A stretch of 64,000 nucleotides of DNA from Gymnogyps californianus. Lineage: Eukaryota; Chordata; Aves; Accipitriformes; Cathartidae. Under the pieces are notes generated by a model, which worked only from the letters and a program-made list of their open reading frames with translations, made no database searches and was not told the origin of the DNA. Below, piece after piece: positions 26,380 through 36,665 of this stretch (position 1 is the stretch's first letter; every line of letters begins with the position of its first letter). The stretch is from NCBI RefSeq assembly GCF_018139145.2, contig NC_059500.1, positions 38,669,437 to 38,733,436 of the forward strand. Reading direction: 5' to 3'. The translations under genes and the position numbers were made by a program.

Positions 26380-28242
26380 CTATTAAATGCAGACACAGCA
26401 GGATAAAGTAGAGAAATAGTGAAACTGCAAGTTAGAATCAACAACAAAACAAATTCTCTTTGATGACTGCAGTTGAAAGCATTCAGAAAAGGAGGAGGGA
26501 GGGAACTAAAGCGAAGACATTTTGGTCTTCTTTATGCAAAGAATGAACCTTTTCAAGTTTCTGTGTTAAACTATTACCTAACTTGAATTTTCTCATAACC
26601 CATTAACCTTTGTCTGGTTCAGTGGAAACTTTATAAAAATGCATCTTACTTTCAGCCACAGTGCCAGAAAGAAGCATGGGATGCTTCAGCTCTATGACTT
26701 TGTAACTACATTTAGACCATAAGGTTTTTGGTACATGTATTACACCTCCTAAGTAGAGCGTAAACAGGGGCTATACAAGGTGTCAGTTTAAAACAATAAA
26801 AACCCAAATTACCTACAAAGCTTCCCCGGAACATATGAGGCTCTTATACTTAGCATCTGAAAGCCACTGCTTAAAGCAAAGAGTATGCTAAAGTCAATTT
26901 TCATTTATCTGAAATTGAATGTGTGTTAATCTTTTAATGTCTTTATAAATTGAAACAGTTATATTTTAGGTGGTAATTGTCCCTGACCTCAGAAGTCACA
27001 AGCACCCTTGCATGAATGCAAAACAGGTACACAGAGAATCCTGTACACAATAAGGCAAATTGTCGTGCTGATAAAGCACCAGTCTCATCATCGCATTGAT
27101 GGAGACCATAGGAGCTGGCTACATGATGGACAAAATTGCATAGAAGAGTTTGAAGAACTTTTGGAAAACAAAAAAAAAGAAAACCTAACAAAACACAAAC
27201 ACAAAAGATAGCTAAGTTGGCCTGTGACTATAATTAATGCTTGAAAACATCAATTCCTTGTTTATTTTCTTTTTTACCAAGTTAAAAATATGGAAATCTT
27301 TTCTAAAAAGAGGGCCACCAACAGAGTAACCAATGCATTTTATGGATGAATTCTGCTAAGAAAGTAATAATAAAAGCAGGAAACATTTCTTTTGTGTCAG
27401 CCTGAGAATAAATGTAGACTGTTCTGTCGGGTGTCTTTGGTTAGTCTGGCTGCTAGTACAAATAAGCGCTTGTTGAAAGCAGAAAGAGGAGGAAGAAAAA
27501 AAATCTTCTTACTAATTGCAAACAAGTTCTCTCTCTCTGCTCAATTAAAATTTAAACTAAGTGGAATAATTGTACATATGGCATGCATAATAACGACAGC
27601 GATAACATCCTGTTCAGTTCACTGTAATGGAAATCTACTACTGCTGCTAATGGTATATAATAGCACCAAGTTAAAAGAATTGAATGAAATAACAGGTAAA
27701 AAATACAGTCCCTCAAGAAACCTCATGCAAGCAGAGAATCAGTACCTGGCAAGACCTCAGAAAATAAGTTTGTGACTGTAAGATGGAAGAAGGTTTAGCG
27801 AACAAGGACAACCTTCATTGCGCAGGCCTTAGTTTCCTAGTCTTTGCAATAAACTTCTCCCAACATATACGGCCCAAGATCCAATTGCAACAGCGCTGGA
27901 CTTCTAAGCTTCATGCATTTGTGACTCCAACACAGTAGGAAAGAACTACAAATTTTGAGTCACATAAGATTATATCAAATATCATGAGCTCTATGATTAA
28001 AAGACACATAATTCAAAAGGGCTGCTCATGAGAATCTGACACTAAACTTTACTGCGACTCTTGCTGACTGGCTAGCAAAAATAGCTGTAACTCTGCCACA
28101 GATAACATAATGGTTTTGATCATTTGGAACATCAGTACCTATATCAAAATTTTCAGCCTATTTTGCAAACCTAGGCAGTTCATTTCCCAACAAAAGACCT
28201 CAGTTCCTTGTCAATTAAAACACTCTGAAATGATACTACAAA

Positions 28243-28268
28243 ATTAATGGACATCATTAATGGACATC
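28243..28268. repeat. 13-bp perfect tandem duplication
   Basis: ATTAATGGACATC occurs twice in succession. Confidence 0.9.
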
Positions 28269-29327
28269 TCATTCCTCAGTATCTGGTTAGCCGACTAGTG
28301 TGATCATGTATCCTATGCCATTAGGCCCAGGGATCTCAATATTTTTTTCCTTGATGTCCATTCTCTCTAATTTTTTTAAGCCTGGTAATACAGGTTTTAG
28401 AAAAGCTGATGATCTTTATCTCTTAAAACAGGTTTCAACTAATTTGAAACCTACTTAATTGTATTTTTTTAATAGGAAAAAAAATGTTCTAAGCTACCAA
28501 GCCACTATCCCATCTGCAAGACAATTGACAAATATGATCATAATTTTTTTTTAATCAGTGTTAGATGGACTGTGAAAAACAATGGATTTAACCATAGTTA
28601 GATGTGTTGTGAAAAAGAATAAACCATTTATACAGCATATTTTATTAGATTTTCCCATCAGTTTTCATAATGTGATCAAAACCTTTTCATCTGTTTAATG
28701 GTTTCTAATATTCAGGCTTCTAATCACATCAAAACTGAAGACTTCAGCTTCCATAAAGGGATTTTATTACAACTCATAGCCAGCTAGCATCCAACCTGTA
28801 ATTCGTTGGTTTCACAGAATCCTCTTTTTCACATTGATTATTTAACTCTAATTCTATATATACAAAACTTGTTGCCCTAAACTTGACTTGATAGCAATTT
28901 CCTTTTATTCTTATTAACTCCTATATTTTGTTCTGAAAAGGTTTGGGGGTTTTTTTGTTCAAGATTTTTGATATATAAAGCAATTGCATTTCTTCAAATG
29001 CACAACATGGTCCTCTAGACCAGAGGGCTGAAGGGAGGGAGAGAGAAAAGGAAGGGAAGAGAGAGAAGGAAGAACTAAGGCATCAGCCAGTCAGTCTTAA
29101 TTGATTAGGTTACTGTCAAGTCTTTATTTCTTCTTCCTCTTCTGAAATAGTGATTTCTTCTTGAAGACAAGTTGTATTTAAATTTCTGAGGCAAAGAAAG
29201 ACATAGTAGGCATGGAAACAAAAAGTTCTGGCATGGCTTCAGGGGAAAGATGGTCTGATGGCTGTAGCCAGTTAACATGGAAATCTCTGACAGACACTTC
29301 ATGGTTATTCAGAAATAACTATCTAAT

Positions 29328-29378
29328 AATTATGCAAATCAAACCTTCCTCAGTCAGAGTGCAGGGATTTGCATAATT
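29328..29378. promoter_or_regulatory. Inverted pair of octamer (ATGCAAAT) motifs
   Basis: AATTATGCAAATC at 29328-29340 is followed 25 bp later by its exact reverse complement, GATTTGCATAATT, at 29366-29378. Each arm contains the octamer ATGCAAAT, the binding site of POU/Oct factors. A perfect 13-bp repeat centred on two octamers suggests a regulatory element. No function is shown by the sequence itself. Confidence 0.3.
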
Positions 29379-30256
29379 GAGAAATAAACGTACAATTATG
29401 GGTCAGTAATGGCACAGCATCAAGGTATTTGAGAGGAAACATTTCAGTATCAACTGTATTTAAACCAAAAATGTGGAGTAATTGAAGGGAATAGATGCAG
29501 CATGCTAAGCCTAAGCCTAGAGAAATATGAATCCTATGAAAAATTTTATTCTACACATCAGAATAAAATACCAATCCTCAGCTGCTGAAGGCCTCTACAG
29601 CTTCACTGACTGAAATGGAGCTACACCAATTTCTACAGCTAGAAACAGAGCACTGGTAGAATAAGTCAGTGTGCTGTGCAATCAAGAAGATAAGGACATG
29701 GAACGAAGGAAAAAATTCTTAGATAATTACTTTTTTTTTTTCTCAGCTTCCCCTGCAGCATGAAATGTGGTTTGGAATTGGGATTACCTCTGATGTTATG
29801 GAGACCTGATTGATTCCCTACCAGTATCGAAGCTGCAAGTGCTGGCAGCATCCTGGTCTCCCCAGTTCTCTACTTGTGCCACACACCAGCATCCACAGGA
29901 CTTGTATGGTTTGGGCTTAGTGGCAGATGTTTGGGCAAAACTTTTTTGCCTTCAGAAAACAGGATTAAATGATTTAGTAATGCCTTCTGGTATAATCTTT
30001 CTCCAGCTACAACAGGTAAGTGCCTGGCCCATTTAGTTTGATTTTAAGTTTCACAAATGCATAAAAAGAAAGTTTGAAAGAAAAATATTATTTTTACCTG
30101 CATCACAGTATCCTTTCATTAAAAGAAAAGAAAGTGGGAAAAACATAATAGACCTGCCACACTTGTCCCAATATTATTCTAAATTTTTTTAAGAGACTAA
30201 AGCATCCCTTGGTACAGGCCCCACAACATTGTATGAGCTAATTTTCAACCAACTAC

Positions 30257-30466
30257 TAAAGGATTGTATGATATTCTATATATCTCTTCAGATCTTGAAA
30301 ATTTGGACCTCAATTCCTGTTCATGACATTCAGATTTGTCTTTTCTTTCAGCAAGATCTTCATTAAGGTTTTCCAGCTCAAATATCCTACTTTCTAAATT
30401 ATTCGGTTTCTTGCCAAACATTGTTTCCATCTCTCTTTTGCTGTTCATGCTGGAATTGATGCTACC
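30257..30466 (-). CDS. Coiled-coil gene, long coiled-coil exon
   Basis: This exon is 210 nt, 70 codons, beginning in phase 0 after TTGACATTCAAG on the minus strand. It opens GSINSSMNSKREMETMFGKK and continues through LESRIFELENLNEDLAERK and HEQELRSKFSRSEEIYR. It is a textbook charged coiled coil, rich in E, K, R and L. I place the end at donor GTAGTT, the same hexamer used by a LRRC2 exon. If splicing fails there, the frame stops at TGA 30247-30245, four codons on. Composition and length make a chance open frame unlikely in DNA this AT-rich. No family could be assigned. Confidence 0.6.
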
Positions 30467-30831
30467 CTTGAATGTCAAGCAGGAAAAGGGAATTAATGAA
30501 GTCACGTAAACATGTCAGATTTTACAGACACTTTTTAAACCGTCTAGTAAAAAGAAAGAAAAACATGCCAGACTCAAGACAGAAACAAGATTTTAAAACC
30601 CACACATATACTCTGTTCATTGGGACAGGGAGCTGGCAGGACAGGGAAAGATTTCCTTGAGTGAAAGATGACAATTAACCTTTGTTGGCACCTCATACAT
30701 TATATCACCGAAGATATAGGGATTCCCAGCTTGAGAAAAGGAGCTTTGTCCTTACCATTAGCACTTTTTACTTTTCTGTTGAAATTTCTTGAGTGTACTT
30801 AGCCAATAAAGAGGTCTGTCCTTTTGTTCAC

Positions 30832-30858
30832 TTGTTTGTTTGTTTGTTTGTTTGTTTT
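30832..30858. repeat. (TTTG)n microsatellite
   Basis: Six to seven TTTG units lie in the intron between the coiled-coil exons at 30257-30466 and 31008-31085. On the gene strand the tract reads (CAAA)n. Confidence 0.9.
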
Positions 30859-31007
30859 GCAAAAGCCTAAATAAACCCACAAGATTATGTCTGTTTATGT
30901 AGCTGAAATATGTCTAAGGACATGACATGAAATAACATTATCATGTCAATTAACAAGGTAGTGTCAGGTTAATCTTGTTTATTTACTCTGTGAAGGCTGT
31001 TTCTTAC

Positions 31008-31085
31008 CTGTTGGGTTACCAAAAGTCTTTTTGAAAGTCTTTCTTTTGCTCTGTGCAGTTTCTCCTCCAATACACTGTTATTCCA
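31008..31085 (-). CDS. Coiled-coil gene, exon with heptad pattern
   Basis: This exon is 78 nt, exactly 26 codons, phase 0 at both ends. On the minus strand it lies between acceptor TTTTTAATTGCTAG and consensus donor GTAAGAA. It encodes NSVLEEKLHRAKERLSKRLL followed by VTQQ, an amphipathic, highly charged helix with leucines at heptad-like spacing. The other two frames contain stops. This is one of the two strongest members of the series, because both splice sites are good and the frame is clearly protein-like. Confidence 0.6.
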
Positions 31086-32575
31086 CTAGCAATTAAAAAC
31101 ACAACACAGAAGCATCACAGAAACTACATTTGTGAAACAATTCAACCGAAATGTGTGAGTGCTCTCATTTGTCAATATATGAATCATACACTTCACAATT
31201 ATAAACTATTGGTTATGATACAAATCCACTATATCAAAATACATCTGTAAGGCAGGCTTTGAAAATATAGCAAATATAAAACACAGGAATGGTAGAAAGT
31301 GCCACATTAAAACAGCAAATGTGGACCATACACCATATAAGTTATACCTTATATCAGTACTGATTTTGAAAGAAAATATTGGCTTTTTTAAAATTGAAAC
31401 AGCTTTTTTTTTTTTTTAATGAAGGAAGAATTTAAATACAAGAAAGATATTTTGATCCGTGTTATTCAGTTCTGTCACAGTATCTTCTTTCCCACTGGCC
31501 TCATACTAACATTTTCCAACTCATGTTTTCATTATACCAATAAATCCTACTAAGTGGAAAGTAGCAGAAGAACTAAAATCTACTTTCACACTCATTGAAA
31601 GCTGGTATAAAACACTGGGCCTTTTTTCCCTTTCATTCAAGTTGGTTTTAAAAAAAAAAATAAAATCAAGAACTGAATCAAAAAAATCCCCCTTCTTCTT
31701 AGTCCTACAACTTGCATGAAGTGGCATAGGAACCCTGTAATTCACATATCCACACTAACAATGGCAACATAACAACATGACTTAGCTGCTATGCTAATTA
31801 AAAGCTGTAAACATTCTTCTCCTCTTGCTTTTGATATTGCAGCAGATTTTGCACACCTCCTTAGTCAGTACACGGCATCAGTGGCAGTACCAGGCTCCTG
31901 GACAAAAGGAGGGAGAAAACCTCCACAGCTCCAACATTAGTAGCAATCCAGACCTTGACAGTAATGTATGGCAGAGACAGTGCAAGTGCTGGAAACTAAC
32001 CCTAACGAAGGGACTTTAAATTTCACCTTTAAGTTTTTAAATGAAAAGGGCAAGTTATTTTCTAACTTCGCAGTAGCTTCCTGGCTAAAGTTTTAAAGAC
32101 AAGCGAGGTGTGTGATTAGGTTTTACTATGTTTAAATATGCTTACGTGTTATTCAAAACAGTATAACAGCGGTGTTATAAGCTGAATTAAGAACCCACAG
32201 CATAGCAATAAAAGATAAGAATTAAGAGCACATTATTAAAAGCACTTAAAGATATTAAGACAATCTCTGGACACAGAATGTCACTTTTTTAACAGACAAA
32301 CAGAGGTATCTGCACAATCAGTGTCTGATGTCTCACACAACACCTCTCAGTTTTCCACCTGCGAGTATTCTGCAGTAGTTACTGTTTGTACAAATTCGGG
32401 ACTGTTTGGACAAGCAGCCAGGTTGTAAGTGTCTCTTTTCACCAGTAGGAAACTTTTTCCAGAAAGCATTCTACTGAGGTTGAGCAGGCCAGTCCTAAGT
32501 ATACTTCTGTAAAGCAATTTGTTCAAAATGGGCCTGGCTATATGAACAATAAATACTGACAAAAGACAGTTTTAC

Positions 32576-32622
32576 CTCGCTAATATCCTCTGAACTAACA
32601 TTTGGCACCTGCAGTGCATTGG
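32576..32622 (-). CDS. Coiled-coil gene, exon NALQVPNVSSEDISE
   Basis: This exon is 47 nt on the minus strand: two bases that complete an alanine codon, then NALQVPNVSSEDISE, ending in phase 0 at donor GTAAAA. The acceptor is TTATACTTTCATCAG. An alternative acceptor 14 bases further in (CACTGCAG) would give a 33-nt exon, phase 0 at both ends, but then the preceding 28-nt exon would no longer fit. The sequence is acidic and coding-like. Confidence 0.5.
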
Positions 32623-33081
32623 CTGATGAAAGTATAACTAAGTACAAATTTGCAGGCCTTGCTTCAGTAATTAGGAAAGTTTCTTAAGGTTTAGAAAATA
32701 AACACTAGACTGTACAAACGAAGGCAAGGCAAACTACATCAAACATCACAGGGTAAGGCGATGTAGAGAGCCAGAGCCGGTCTCACAAGTGCAGTGCACA
32801 GCTCCACATGTGTGTGTTAGGGATGACTTGTGGGTCTCCAGCATACAAGGAGCATTTCAATGGTGGCTGAAATAGGAGAAGCTTTCCTTTGGTGAAAGCG
32901 GAAGGATATAAGATCCCTCAGATCTTTCCTAACTTGAGCTATTTTTATCAACTGTTAACTCAAGATCATTAGTACATTTATAAGAGCTTTTCCTGAACAT
33001 CATAATCATGATGGTCACCATCTAGTTGTTGTATATCTAGGGCAGGAGTTTCTGTTTACTAAATTAATATAAATAGGTCAC

Positions 33082-33109
33082 CTGCACAGAACACAAACTC
33101 GTCTGGTAA
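33082..33109 (-). CDS. Coiled-coil gene, 28-nt micro-exon
   Basis: This micro-exon lies between a very strong acceptor (CATAACTCTTCTTCCTCAG) and donor GTGACC on the minus strand. It reads LPDEFVFCA and leaves one base, G. The next exon downstream starts with CC when read in its only sensible frame, and the junction gives alanine. This exact phase complement is the best argument that the series is real. Exons this small do occur in long coiled-coil genes. Confidence 0.45.
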
Positions 33110-33621
33110 CTGAGGAAGAAGAGTTATGGAAAACTCCAATGGTGGCAGAATAAAAGTAAAAGCCTTCAGCCTTCAGACTTAAAGCAAAAATAGCTTTATC
33201 CTTTAGTAGACGAAGAAGAAATCTTAGTTGCAATGTACTGTAAAGCATTCTCTGTATGGGCACAGACATTGCAGACTACCAAAAAGTGACTGTCTGTTAC
33301 CAAAAGGGCAGGAAGGAAGGATTTGAGAAAAAAGGTGTGTTAGCATATGGAAAGAGACAGAAGGAGGAAAAAAAAATCAGGTCTTTAGCACAGCACTGGT
33401 ATGAGGACAGAGCAAATAAATGCTGTAAACCTGAATTACAAAAAAATGCAAAGGACAGAGGAAGACGAATGTGAGATTACAATTACAGATTTGCCTACAC
33501 TAACTGAGATCTCTGAACTACATGAACATGCAACAAGACGTTGCATCTTCAAAGAAAAATTTCCATTTCCTTTTTGATTCCAACTCCCAGCAAAATAATG
33601 AAACTGATCTTAACAAAATAC

Positions 33622-33669
33622 ATGATTATCTTGTTCCAAAATGCGTTGCTGTAACAAACTGATTAATTT
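33622..33669 (-). CDS. Coiled-coil gene, exon 1 of the visible series
   Basis: This candidate exon is 48 nt, 16 codons in phase 0. On the minus strand it follows a good acceptor (TTTTCCACTTCTCAG) and precedes donor GTATTT. It encodes KLISLLQQRILEQDNH, a leucine/glutamine pattern typical of a coiled coil. The same frame continues into the exon at 33082-33109 without a phase conflict. I do not recognise the protein. It is too short to be convincing alone; the support is its place in a series of six compatible exons. An ERVL-like LTR begins about 150 bp further 5', and I found no certain exon upstream of it. Confidence 0.45.
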
Positions 33670-33818
33670 CTGAGAAGTGGAAAACTGCACTGGATGTCCT
33701 TATTTTTTAGCTGGAAAGGAAAAAAAGATATCTAATATTCAACTGACTAACAGAATTCATTCTGAAATGCTGAGCGTCCATAAAATTAACATTTCTAAAT
33801 CGTATTTGTATTTACCAT

Positions 33819-34382
33819 TGTACTGGGTCTGGCCAGGTTGAAACTGACTTCTACATAGCAGCCTTTAGGGTGCTGTGCTCTGCATTCATGGCTAGAACAG
33901 TGCTGGTAACACACCTGTGTTTTGGCTATTGCTGAACAGTGTGTGCTTGCATAGCATTAAGGCTTTCTCTCTTCTCCCTTCTGCCCCTGTGCGTAGGCTG
34001 GGGTGGGAAAGAGGCTGGGAGGGCACATAGCCAAGACAGCTGATCCGAACTGGCCAAAGCGCTATCTCATACCATATGACGTCTTGCTCGGCAATAAAGG
34101 CTCAGGGAGAGGAGGAAGGAGGGACCTTTGTGGTTCTGGCATTTGTCTTCCCAAGCAACCACTGCCCTTGCTGAGGCCCTGCTTCCCAGGGAGCAGCATC
34201 TTCCAGTGGTGCATGAATTCCTTGTTTTGCTTTCCTTGCACACGCAGCTTTTGCTTTTCTTATTAAACTGTCATTGTCTCTATCTGCGAGTCTTCTCACC
34301 TTCCTTCTATTTTCCCCATCCTGCAAGAGTGAGTGAGAAGCTGTGTGGGTGTTTGGCTGCTGACTGGGGTCAACCCACCACA
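33819..34382 (+). mobile_element. Solo LTR, ERVL-like avian family (copy B)
   Basis: This copy starts TGTACTGGGTCTGGCCAGG and ends GGGTCAACCCACCACA, so it has TG...CA ends. It shares the ordered landmarks of copy A: CATACCATATGACGTCTTGC, GCAATAAAGG, GAATTCCTTGTTTTGC, TTATTAAACTGTC and GAGTGAGTGAGAAGCTG. It is more diverged and a somewhat different subfamily. No internal region is attached. It sits about 150 bp 5' of the first visible exon of the coiled-coil gene and runs antisense to it. Flanking bases show no clear target-site duplication. Confidence 0.82.
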
Positions 34383-34911
34383 CTCCTTCTATGATTTAAC
34401 ATGATTTTTTGCACTGTTCATTTACTTTAATATCTCCTCTCTATTGTTTACTTTCTCTGATTAAAATATTCTCTAGAAAATCTTGAAAATACTTTTTCCC
34501 CTTTCTTCTCCTTTGTATTTCCCTGGGGAAAAGTGTGTTTAAAAATTTTAAAAATACAGGATAATTCAATGAGACAAATGAAATAACTGTGTATATCTTT
34601 GACCACATGCAAAATAAATAACGATTCTTAAACAGAATTATAAGAAGTTTCATTTTGACCTTTTTCTGTTTTGAGGGTGGGAGAAGGCATATGTTTAAGA
34701 TTTGAGAAACATTTGAAAGCATCCATATAGATTCTTTACAGTATTGTAAACAAGCACAAGGACTTACCTGTGACTATAGTTCAGAACTTTTTAACAATAT
34801 AATCTGTTTTTAAGCTGGAATGTTTCATGAGGAGAACATACTATACATGAACAGTATTTTAAGAGTCATTGCAATAGTATCACTTCTTTTTTCATAAAAT
34901 TTTTCCTAAAG

Positions 34912-35027
34912 CAAAAAGAGCTCCTTAAAAATGAAGCATGTTCATTTTGCTTCATTGCAAATGAATGGATGAAGTACTTGTGGAAAGCTGAAATCGAGAA
35001 GATGGAGACTAGCACAAGTTCTGCGAG
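34912..35027 (+). CDS. Possible plus-strand exon, unknown gene
   Basis: The candidate is 116 nt between acceptor CATAAAATTTTTCCTAAAG and donor GTAAGG. Its single open frame contains QKELLKNEACSF and WKAEIEKMETSTSSA, charged and coiled-coil-like. It lies on the strand opposite the coiled-coil gene, about 1.2 kb from it. No compatible partner was found. Confidence 0.22.
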
Positions 35028-35258
35028 GTAAGGAATTGGTTAAAATGGGAGTCATGTGGCTTCTCTTCGATCATTTCCAACATGATGAGAAGAATCCAGA
35101 TTTGTCAGTAAGCAACAGTATGATGATAAGTCACAAGGGCAGGACAGCCATAGAAAACCAGCACATTTTTCTGGGTACCTGGCAAAACATTAATGTTGCT
35201 GCACACAGCAGTGCTGAAACATATATATAATTCAACATGCCACTTTAGTCACCAATGC

Positions 35259-35276
35259 AAAAAAAAAAAAAAAAAA
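35259..35276. repeat. Poly(A) tract, 18 nt
   Basis: This is a simple A run in unique DNA with no retroposon recognised beside it. Confidence 0.9.
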
Positions 35277-36640
35277 GGTTATTTGAAACAATCATAAAGC
35301 TCCTAGGATCAGTGCGAATACCATGAAGGTAGAGTAACAGATCTTACCAGAGAAAATGAGAATGGTTTAAGAAGGAACAATGTTGCTGCCAGTATGCATT
35401 AGAGAATTATGTACAAGGACAGGAAAACAATCTATTTAGGGACAACCTTTGTACAAGACCAAGCAAATATTGACTGGACAAAAATAAGCAGGGAGAAGGA
35501 AGTTTCTAATTGTCAGAATACAAGGCTTGACAACAGCAGTTGAGAGCACTGGTAACATATGAACATGGGAAAAGGGTAAGAAAAAGAGCTCCTGCAATTT
35601 TCAGCTAGAACATGCCAGTTTGCAAGAGAGAGTTTTATGAGCATTAGTCATTAGTGAAGTAGACCTGGACTTGAAGGGTATGCCTTCCAGTCCTACACAT
35701 CAAAACACCACGCTGCTTGTAGCACAAAAACTATAAAGATCTAGAAATAACAAACGTGACAAGATGCGATGCATTTCACTCAATTTTTCAAACAGCTTGC
35801 TGTTTCTTGGAGAAAAGGAAAACAAATATTTTACTTCTGAAATCCTCCTCTGTAATTACAAATGAATACAAAAATGATGGATATTCATCATCTGAAATAT
35901 GCACTGCAAGTTATTGTCAGTTAAATTCTATGCACCTGACATTGCACAGAACAGCACAGTTAACATATGCAGTAAAAAAGAAACCTTTGCTAAGAAAATA
36001 CACTACAGTGTGACCAGGAGGTGCTTTAAATCACATATTGGTTCCAGCTGAAAGAAAAAAACATGTCATTGTAGTAATAAGGAGCACAGTAAGTAAACAT
36101 TAAAAGAAGAAACCTGAAAACATTTGTCAAAGACTGCAGAAGGAGAGAGAAGAATATTAAAAACATAGATTTTGTGTCTGTTGAATTGTGCCAATGCACC
36201 AACACGTTATGGTATTTCACACTCTGCTTGGCCAAGGAAAACATGCATTCACTGATTTTGAAAAAAGTTATATCCATCAGAAGGCAGGCTGACCAAGCAA
36301 TTTTTACAATAAGACATATCAGTCTTCCCACAACAACAACAACACAAGGTTATTAAGAAATACGTATACTGATATTTTAGAATAACATAATTATATAATA
36401 TAAAAAACTATAAAGCTGGGCAATTTATAAGTATTTCAAGTGCAACTTGTAAAATGTTAAAGACGCCATGAATGGCAAATCTTTCAAAATGCTCAATGAG
36501 CAGTCAACTTGTTCAACACTCAGTTAAGACCAAGCAATCAAGTCTAGAAACACAACAAAGAATGTGGAGAATCAAGTTCAAACTTCATCAGCACGTTCTC
36601 TTAATGACCTGTAAGTTTGGGATGACATTTCAGAGGATTT

Positions 36641-36665
36641 AAAAAAAAAAAAAAAAAAAAAAAAA
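36641..36665. repeat. Poly(A) tract, 25 nt
   Basis: This is the longest A run in the window. No recognisable retrocopy lies to its left. Confidence 0.9.

Larger units (their letters stand above)
26380..30256 (-). other. Presumed intron of the coiled-coil gene
   Basis: No certain exon was found here. Two things stand out: a possible alternative terminal exon at 29185-29116 (acceptor CTTTCTTTGCCTCAG, acidic tail ending in a stop) and a 13-bp perfect inverted repeat carrying octamer motifs at 29328-29378. A purine tract of GGGA/GAGA units runs from about 29030 to 29075. Confidence 0.35.

Noticed and set aside
27392..27775. 127-codon plus-strand open frame
   Set aside because: No recognisable domain, and the amino-acid mix follows the AT-rich base composition. 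It lies in a presumed intron of the minus-strand gene.
32347..32562. Minus-strand frame (LLNLSRMLSGKSFLLVK) between two coiled-coil exons
   Set aside because: Including it would need weak splice sites and would disrupt the clean phase-0 join between the exons at 32576 and 31085.
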